Below are positions 58,756-64,000 of a stretch of DNA of 64,000 bases, piece by piece. The stretch spans positions 186,001 to 250,000 of the forward strand of contig NZ_FQYQ01000002.1 in NCBI RefSeq assembly GCF_900141825.1. Reading direction: 5' to 3'. The notes under the pieces are model-generated. The model saw only the letters and a program-made list of their open reading frames with translations, ran no database searches and was not told the DNA's origin. Made by a program: the position numbers and the translations under genes. The stretch's first letter is position 1, and every line of letters begins with the position of its first letter. Source of the DNA: Pseudobutyrivibrio xylanivorans DSM 14809. Its GTDB lineage: Bacteria; Bacillota; Clostridia; Lachnospirales; Lachnospiraceae.

Positions 58756-59961
58756 ATGGGATTTTTTACAAAACGCAAAACAAAAAAAGAAATTAGGGCA
58801 GCCAAAATCGACGACGCTTTCAACAGAGTCTATTCTCAAATTGATGATATTGACAGTTGGGAGGACCCTAAGAAACTCGAGCACTATATTCTTGATTCTT
58901 GCGAGCAGATTATAGCATCCACTAAAGCTATGGAACGCCAGAAGATGGAATACAGAATTGTTACCAGATATCTCAATGATATTAAAGCGATAGAAAATCT
59001 TCCTAAGGATATTGCAAAGGATTTGCGTACCACTGCAACACGTATATGCGAATTGGAGCAGAATATTCTTGAATCACGAAACATCACAAGAAATATTTCT
59101 GATGAACAGTTTTCAGTTATAGCTGATGAAGAGGATGATATGCCTGAGATAATTAACAGGTTTGCTTCTGATGAAATTTATCAGGCCAAGCTTAAAAAGA
59201 GTCTTGCTTACCTTGAGGGTGAAAAGAGCAGATGGGAGATTGAAAGGGAAGAGCTCCTTGCTCAAGGGAAAATCTTTAGACGTATGGCTATCGCCGTACT
59301 TACTTCATTTACCACATTATTAATTTTGTTGTATGTTATGAACAACGTTGCTACAGTAGATATTTCTTTATGGATTTACCTTGTATTATTTATTTGCGCA
59401 GTTAGCGGATTCATGATTTTCTTACGTCAGAACACCATTACTAGAGAATCCCGTATGTCATTAATCCACCTTAATCAGGCTATCAGTATGCTCAATGTGG
59501 AGCGCATGAAATATGTTAATGTGACCAACAGTATTGAGTATTCAAAAGATAAATACTATGTCAAAACAGCAGCTGAGCTTCAATATATTTGGGAGCAGTA
59601 TCAGGATAAAGTTAGAGACCAGCAGCGATATATTGAAAATAATGACGATTTGGAATTCTACAATGACAAGCTCGAGAGGATTCTTGGTAGCATAGGTCTT
59701 GCTGATGATAAGATCTGGCTGAATCAGGTTAATGCTTTGATTAATAAGCAGGATATGTCAGATTGCAGACATAGATTAGTTGTACGTAGAAAGAAGATTA
59801 GAGATAGGTTGGAAGACCATCGCAAAATCGTTCAGGAAGAACGTGATGAAATTGACAGGCTGATGACCAGACATGAGCATTATCTGCCTGAGATACAGGA
59901 AATTATTAAATCCGTTGATAAATTATGCGGAACCAGTTCCAGCACAAAGATAAAGGCTTGA
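58756..59961 (+). CDS. two-TM coiled-coil membrane protein of the same operon
   Basis: A 401-aa protein with a basic N-terminus (MGFFTKRKTKKEIRAAK), a charged helical region to about 175, two close membrane helices (AIAVLTSFTTLLILLYVM at about 178-198 and LWIYLVLFICAVSGFMIFL at about 206-226), and a long coiled coil to the end (RKKIRDRLEDHRKIVQEERDEIDRLM). Both soluble parts face the same side, probably the cytosol. It could anchor the soluble partners to the membrane. 27 nt after the TPR gene, GGGGAGA before the start. No named family recognised. Confidence 0.7.
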   Translation: MGFFTKRKTKKEIRAAKIDDAFNRVYSQIDDIDSWEDPKKLEHYILDSCEQIIASTKAMERQKMEYRIVTRYLNDIKAIENLPKDIAKDLRTTATRICELEQNILESRNITRNISDEQFSVIADEEDDMPEIINRFASDEIYQAKLKKSLAYLEGEKSRWEIEREELLAQGKIFRRMAIAVLTSFTTLLILLYVMNNVATVDISLWIYLVLFICAVSGFMIFLRQNTITRESRMSLIHLNQAISMLNVERMKYVNVTNSIEYSKDKYYVKTAAELQYIWEQYQDKVRDQQRYIENNDDLEFYNDKLERILGSIGLADDKIWLNQVNALINKQDMSDCRHRLVVRRKKIRDRLEDHRKIVQEERDEIDRLMTRHEHYLPEIQEIIKSVDKLCGTSSSTKIKA

Positions 59962-59975
59962 AAGGAGTGACATAA

Positions 59976-61208
59976 ATGATAGAAACGTTTGAGAAGTCCA
60001 GAGAATTTAGATTGAATACCTTGTACACCTTTGCGCAGGGCGCATATTGGATGATTGTATGCTGCACCGTAAGCATGGGTAGTGCATATTTGTCCAATCG
60101 CGGATATACAACATTTTCTATCGGTGCACTTTTTGCTTTTGCCTATTTATTTGCTGCAGTTATTCAGCAGGTGGTTTCTACAGCTACCGACAGCTCAACA
60201 CGTTTTAATGTTTTAGATGTTTTAATAATTTTAGGTGGTTTGATTATCCTTGATTTACTTATTGCTATAACAGGCAATGAAAAAGGATTCGTAATAAGTT
60301 TTACATTTTTAATTGGTGCAATGATTGCCACTATTATTCAGCCATTTTTAAATGCGTTGAATTTCCATATTCAAAGACAGGGTATAAATATGAATTATGG
60401 AGTGGCAAGAGCTGCGGGTTCATTTTTCTTCTTTCTCATGAGCTTGCTTGCAGGTTTCTTCATGAAAACTGTATCCGCTAAAGCTGCTCCAATGCTTGGT
60501 TTTATAGTGTCTGTTTTGTTTGTTGGTTGTATTTCATGGATTTATAGTGAGTTAAAAGCAGCAGATATCAGCACAGATAAGCAGGTAGATCCTTTAGATG
60601 AAAACAAGAGTGAAAGCTTTGATTATAAGGGGATATCTGCTTTTGTAAACAAATATAAAATGTTCTTTGTTTATCTTATTGGCGTAGTTTGTGTGTTCTT
60701 TGGCCATATCATAGTAAACAATTTCCTCTATCAGATTGCAGTTAATGTAGGAGGAAATGAGGCTACTAACGGAGGACTTCTTGCAGTTCAGGCTATTGTG
60801 GAGCTTCCTGCTATGATATTCTTCTCAGTACTTCGAGACAAATTTGGCTCAAAGCTATTACTTGCTACATCAGGAGTATTTTACTTTATTAAGATATTTT
60901 TTACTGCAATTGCTTCTTCAATTGGAATGCTTTACTTCAGTATGCTTTTCCAGTCATTGGCATTTGCCCTTTTCATTCCAGCATCAGTTCACTTCGTAGA
61001 TGAGATTATGCCGGAGAAGGATGCTGTGAAGGGTCAGGCCTTTGTTACAATTGCTATGTCAATTAGCAGTTTGATAGGTAGTATTTTAGGTGGAATTATA
61101 ATTAATATACTTGGAGTTTCGGCTACTTTATATTTTGCTACATTTGTTACTTTTGTAGGAGTTGTTGTAGCAATTTTAGGACTTGTCAGAATAAATGAAC
61201 AAAATTAA
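59976..61208 (+). CDS. major facilitator superfamily transporter
   Basis: A 410-aa transporter with about 12 membrane helices. The layout (FRLNTLYTFAQGAYWMIVCCTVSMGSAYL at the start, a cytosolic loop around 190-215, GFAL-type helices after) resembles nucleoside:H+ symporter-like and LacY-like MFS proteins, but no substrate motif is clear. AAAGGAG precedes the ATG, 14 nt after the coiled-coil gene. Whether it belongs functionally to the DUF5717 group or only shares the transcript is open. Confidence 0.82.
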   Translation: MIETFEKSREFRLNTLYTFAQGAYWMIVCCTVSMGSAYLSNRGYTTFSIGALFAFAYLFAAVIQQVVSTATDSSTRFNVLDVLIILGGLIILDLLIAITGNEKGFVISFTFLIGAMIATIIQPFLNALNFHIQRQGINMNYGVARAAGSFFFFLMSLLAGFFMKTVSAKAAPMLGFIVSVLFVGCISWIYSELKAADISTDKQVDPLDENKSESFDYKGISAFVNKYKMFFVYLIGVVCVFFGHIIVNNFLYQIAVNVGGNEATNGGLLAVQAIVELPAMIFFSVLRDKFGSKLLLATSGVFYFIKIFFTAIASSIGMLYFSMLFQSLAFALFIPASVHFVDEIMPEKDAVKGQAFVTIAMSISSLIGSILGGIIINILGVSATLYFATFVTFVGVVVAILGLVRINEQN

Positions 61209-61226
61209 TTATTTAAGATAGATTTT

Positions 61227-61256
61227 TTGGTTACAAATTGCTAAAATAACTATATA
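61227..61256 (+). promoter_or_regulatory. possible promoter before the 61276 gene
   Basis: TTGGTT (61227-61232) and TATATA (61251-61256) are 18 nt apart, 20 nt before the start. This may begin a separate transcript for the 61276 protein and the two-component pair. Confidence 0.4.
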
Positions 61257-61275
61257 CATATAGTGAGAGAAAGAT

Positions 61276-62001
61276 ATGGCTAAGTATAACATTGGTGGAT
61301 ATATCTTTAACGATGAGAATAGTGCTAAGAAAGCTGCTAAGGAGCTGAAGGCTGTTGAGTATATTCTTGGGCAGATGAAAACTGCTGATGAGCAGGAAGT
61401 TTTCAAGATATACAAGAAGGTTATTAACCAGAAGCTTTTTTCTACTCAGATAGGTTTGGGATTTCTTAATCAGCTTAGGCAGAATCTGGTTGCGACAGGG
61501 GTGTTTGAGGAGAGCCAGATTCCTCCTGTGTACAGTGTTGATGAGCCACCTAAGCCTGAGAAAAAGCCAGTCGAAGCGATTCCAGACGCAAAACCGGTTG
61601 AAAAGGAAGCAAAAGGTGTTACTCAGCCTGCTGAAGTAAAGTCAGCTGAGGAGAAGCCTCCAAAAGAGAAAAAAGCCAGAAAACTCACTAAACTCAGAAA
61701 AGAAAAGGCCGATAAAAATAGTACGCCTATATCAGAAGATGATGCTGGGGTAATCAAAAAGTTAAGGTTGGTGAATAGCTTTTTGATTGTATGTGTTTTT
61801 ACCTTACTGATTTGTGTGTTGGGCATGTTTTTTGTAAATTCAACTATTAACAGTCCGACTATACTGAATTACAAAGAGGCTATTACTGACGAGTACTCTT
61901 CTTGGAAACAGCAGCTTGATGAACGTGAGCGTGAGCTTAACGAACGTGAAGCTGAGCTTGATGCCAGGGAGTCTGCAGTCAGTGGCATAGAAGGTAACTA
62001 A
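61276..62001 (+). CDS. one-TM protein with Lys/Glu/Pro-rich linker
   Basis: A 241-aa protein. Residues 1-88 form a small helical domain (YIFNDENSAKKAAKELKAVEYIL, TQIGLGFLNQLRQNLVATGVF). 88-150 is a low-complexity linker rich in Pro, Lys and Glu. A membrane helix follows at about 166-188 (LVNSFLIVCVFTLLICVLGMFF). The end is a coiled coil with heptad-like repeats (QLDERERELNEREAELDARE). Topology is probably N-in with the coiled coil outside. No family recognised. It precedes the response regulator by 30 nt. Confidence 0.65.
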   Translation: MAKYNIGGYIFNDENSAKKAAKELKAVEYILGQMKTADEQEVFKIYKKVINQKLFSTQIGLGFLNQLRQNLVATGVFEESQIPPVYSVDEPPKPEKKPVEAIPDAKPVEKEAKGVTQPAEVKSAEEKPPKEKKARKLTKLRKEKADKNSTPISEDDAGVIKKLRLVNSFLIVCVFTLLICVLGMFFVNSTINSPTILNYKEAITDEYSSWKQQLDERERELNEREAELDARESAVSGIEGN

Positions 62002-62031
62002 TAATATAATTCAAGGATGGGGTTGGGTGTT

Positions 62032-62721
62032 ATGTCAAAAAACAAAATTCTTGTGGCTGATGATGAAAGCCGAATGAGAAAACTTATCAGAGACTATTTG
62101 GTAAGAGAGGATTACGAAGTTGTAGAAGCTGAAAACGGTGAACAGGCTCTTGATATGTTCTATATGGATAGTGAAATTTCGCTTATCATTTTGGATGTCA
62201 TGATGCCTAAGGTTGACGGTTTTGCTGTTTTGAAAGAAATCAGAGAAACCTCATCTATTCCTGTTTTGATGCTCACAGCTAAGGGTGAGGAGAATGATGT
62301 GCTTAATGACTTCGAGCTTGGTGCTGATGAATACATTAATAAGCCATTTTCACCAAAGATTCTTATGGCAAGAGTTAATGCTGTTCTTCGTAGAAGTACA
62401 GATGATTCTCTTGGCAAGAAAGTTGTTGAGGCAGGCGGAATCCAGTTAGATGTAGATGCTCATGTCGCTACAAATGATGGTAACCCTGTTGAGTTATCGG
62501 TTAAGGAATTTGAGCTCCTTTATTATTTCATCAATAATGAAGGTATTGCGCTTTCTAGAGAAAAGATTCTTAATCACGTATGGGATTATGATTATTTCGG
62601 AGACGCAAGAACCATCGATACTCACGTTAAAAAGCTTCGTAGCAAGTTAGACGATAAGGGAAATTACATCAAGACTATTTGGGGCATGGGGTATAAATTT
62701 GAAGTTGACGCAAAGGCCTAG
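62032..62721 (+). CDS. OmpR-family response regulator
   Basis: A 229-aa regulator. The receiver (1-118) has ILVADDESRMRKL, the phospho-acceptor Asp in LIILDVMMPKVDG, Thr in LMLTAKGEE and Lys in YINKPFSP. The winged-helix DNA-binding domain has VELSVKEFELLYYFINNEGIALSREKILNHVWDYDYFGDARTIDTHVKKLRSKL and ends IKTIWGMGYKF. Start at 62032; an ATG at 62017 has no spacing for its AAGG. The kinase gene overlaps its end by 17 bp. Confidence 0.92.
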   Translation: MSKNKILVADDESRMRKLIRDYLVREDYEVVEAENGEQALDMFYMDSEISLIILDVMMPKVDGFAVLKEIRETSSIPVLMLTAKGEENDVLNDFELGADEYINKPFSPKILMARVNAVLRRSTDDSLGKKVVEAGGIQLDVDAHVATNDGNPVELSVKEFELLYYFINNEGIALSREKILNHVWDYDYFGDARTIDTHVKKLRSKLDDKGNYIKTIWGMGYKFEVDAKA

Positions 62722-64000
62722 TAAAATTAATCGCCAAATTGTAGGATTGTTAGGTGCTATAGTACTAGTTTCATTGATACTAGTTAGCATCATAACATCC
62801 TGCTTTTTAGGCGATTATTATATTTATGAGAAAAGAAAAGATATGAAGGAGCTCTTTTCGATTCTCACTGAAAAATGTGAGGCAGGAGAGCTATATGGCA
62901 GTGATTACCTCCCGGCTAATCTTGCATTATTTGAACAATTTAATGTAGCTGTGGTGATAACAGGGGCTGATGGACAATCTTATATAACATCTTCAGTTGA
63001 TTCGGATTTATTGATAAATCAACTTAATTATTCATTGCTTTCGAATGATGCCAACAATGAACTAATTAAAACTACAGAAAACTACAAAATCTTCAAACAG
63101 AAATTCCCAGAGTTTGAGGATACTTTTCTTGTGCTTATTGGAGTGTTGCCTGATGGCAACATTGTCTTCATCAAGGCTACAGCTTCTGCGTTGGAGCAGA
63201 CTGCAGCTATCACCAATAAGTTTTTCCTGATGATGGTAATACTTGATTCAATTGTCAGTGTTATTGCAGGCAGATATTTTATTTCGAAACTAACAAAGCC
63301 TTTATTTGAGCTTATAAATATTACAAAGAGAATCTCAAACTTTGATTTTGAGGTTACTTATCATCCACAGAAAATGTATAACGAGATGGATGATCTTGGT
63401 GAGCACGTTAATGAAATGTCTACGACTCTTAAGAGAGCTATTGAACAGCTTCGTCTCGCTAACGAAAACCTGAAACACGACCTGGAGTTGAAAGAAGAGA
63501 CCGAGAACATGCGAAAAGAATTCGTATCAAATGTTTCTCACGAGTTGAAAACTCCTATAGCTCTTATTCAGGGTTATGCCGAAGGTCTTCAGGAAGGCAT
63601 TATGGATGATGAAGTCAGCAGACAGATTTATCTGGATATCATCATCGATGAGGCCAATAAGATGAACAGACTGGTAAGAGAAATGCTTGTTCTTAACCAG
63701 CTGGAGGCAGGTCAGATGAATCTGGATATGGTTGATTTCAATGTTACTGAGATGATTGATAGTGTAATTGATAGTAACCGTATCAATTTCGAGGCTCAGA
63801 ATATAAGTTTCACATTTATTGATAAGCAGGATTGTTACGTTCACGCTGATGAATTCCTTGTGGAGCAGGTTGTTACTAATTTTGTTAGCAATGCAATCCA
63901 TTATGTTCTCAATGAAAACATCGTTACTGTTCGTTACGATTTTGTAAAAAGAGGAAAAGTTCGCATTATTGTATTCAATTCAGGAAATAATATCGGGAAA
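62705..64000 (+). CDS. sensor histidine kinase (partial, runs off the window)
   Basis: 432 codons remain open to the right edge. Start is probably TTG 62705 inside the regulator gene. Two membrane helices (about 13-37 and 176-195) flank an extracellular sensor of about 140 residues; a HAMP linker follows (FISKLTKPLFELINITKRISNFDF). The H-box is FVSNVSHELKTPIALIQGYAEGL with the phospho-acceptor His; the N-box is EQVVTNFVSNAIHYV. The ATP-binding lid lies beyond the window. It should phosphorylate the adjacent response regulator. Its signal is unknown. Confidence 0.9.
   Translation, partial: MTQRPSKINRQIVGLLGAIVLVSLILVSIITSCFLGDYYIYEKRKDMKELFSILTEKCEAGELYGSDYLPANLALFEQFNVAVVITGADGQSYITSSVDSDLLINQLNYSLLSNDANNELIKTTENYKIFKQKFPEFEDTFLVLIGVLPDGNIVFIKATASALEQTAAITNKFFLMMVILDSIVSVIAGRYFISKLTKPLFELINITKRISNFDFEVTYHPQKMYNEMDDLGEHVNEMSTTLKRAIEQLRLANENLKHDLELKEETENMRKEFVSNVSHELKTPIALIQGYAEGLQEGIMDDEVSRQIYLDIIIDEANKMNRLVREMLVLNQLEAGQMNLDMVDFNVTEMIDSVIDSNRINFEAQNISFTFIDKQDCYVHADEFLVEQVVTNFVSNAIHYVLNENIVTVRYDFVKRGKVRIIVFNSGNNIGK

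Noticed and set aside
1-64000. CRISPR arrays, tRNA or rRNA genes, complete insertion sequences
   Set aside because: No regularly spaced repeat-spacer series, no cloverleaf-like sequence ending in CCA or TTCGA-type arms, no rRNA-like conserved blocks and no DDE transposase were seen while reading both strands.

Overview
The window looks like a chromosomal segment of an anaerobic low-GC Firmicute of the family Lachnospiraceae, possibly Butyrivibrio or Pseudobutyrivibrio. The grounds are AT-rich intergenic DNA with strong AGGAGG ribosome binding sites, a carbohydrate-centred accessory load (permuted GH3 beta-glucosidase, GH2, GPH symporter, rhamnose and siderophore loci under AraC regulators), and a closing gene cluster resembling the DUF5717/DUF5716 families that I know mainly from Lachnospiraceae. 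This placement rests on recalled families, not on a search.

Region 1 (1-13.9 kb) is a patchwork of small accessory genes and gene wrecks. It opens with an SOS mutagenesis cassette (Y-family polymerase, YolD-like protein, SRAP peptidase) with LexA-like boxes. Broken genes follow: a frameshifted acylphosphatase, an N-terminally truncated pdxT, a chemoreceptor interrupted by one in-frame TAA, a decapitated HigB-type toxin in front of an intact antitoxin, SdpI and ATC-hydrolase scraps, and a serine resolvase with a frameshift plus a nonsense codon. Intact genes include an HD-domain protein, two small Cys-rich proteins, a glutaredoxin-like protein, an isochorismatase-like hydrolase and a Fic protein.

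Region 2 (14-30.7 kb) is mobile. A rumA (rlmD) 3' fragment marks an old integration site. A resistance-like run (ABC-F with an attenuator leader, three GNATs, a methyltransferase, a nitrilase-type amidohydrolase) precedes an integrative mobilizable element. The element carries a STAND NTPase, ParM/ParR-like genes with repeats, an IncQ-type oriT, a MobA/L relaxase, an HTH regulator with a large operator, a large serine recombinase and a DnaJ-domain protein. Just beyond it lies a mosaic, internally deleted second copy of the 6.0-10.4 kb genes.

Region 3 (30.7-52.9 kb) is metabolic: an HTH/membrane-protein pair; an AraC regulator convergent with a FecBCDE-type iron-siderophore importer; an AraC regulator divergent from a rhamnose operon (AraA/FucI-like isomerase, RhaD, RhaB); another AraC regulator divergent from GH3, GPH symporter and GH2; a TetR regulator; and a lactaldehyde reductase very like FucO that would reduce the lactaldehyde made by RhaD. 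A flavodoxin-fold reductase and a HisC/CobD-like PLP enzyme close this part.

Region 4 (53-64 kb) is a compact same-strand operon: a 1177-aa beta-domain plus helical-repeat protein, an Hsp70/actin-fold protein, a TPR protein, a two-TM coiled-coil protein, an MFS transporter, a one-TM protein, and an OmpR-type response regulator with its histidine kinase, which runs off the window. The first four look like parts of one uncharacterised envelope-associated system and are my best candidate for an undescribed system here.
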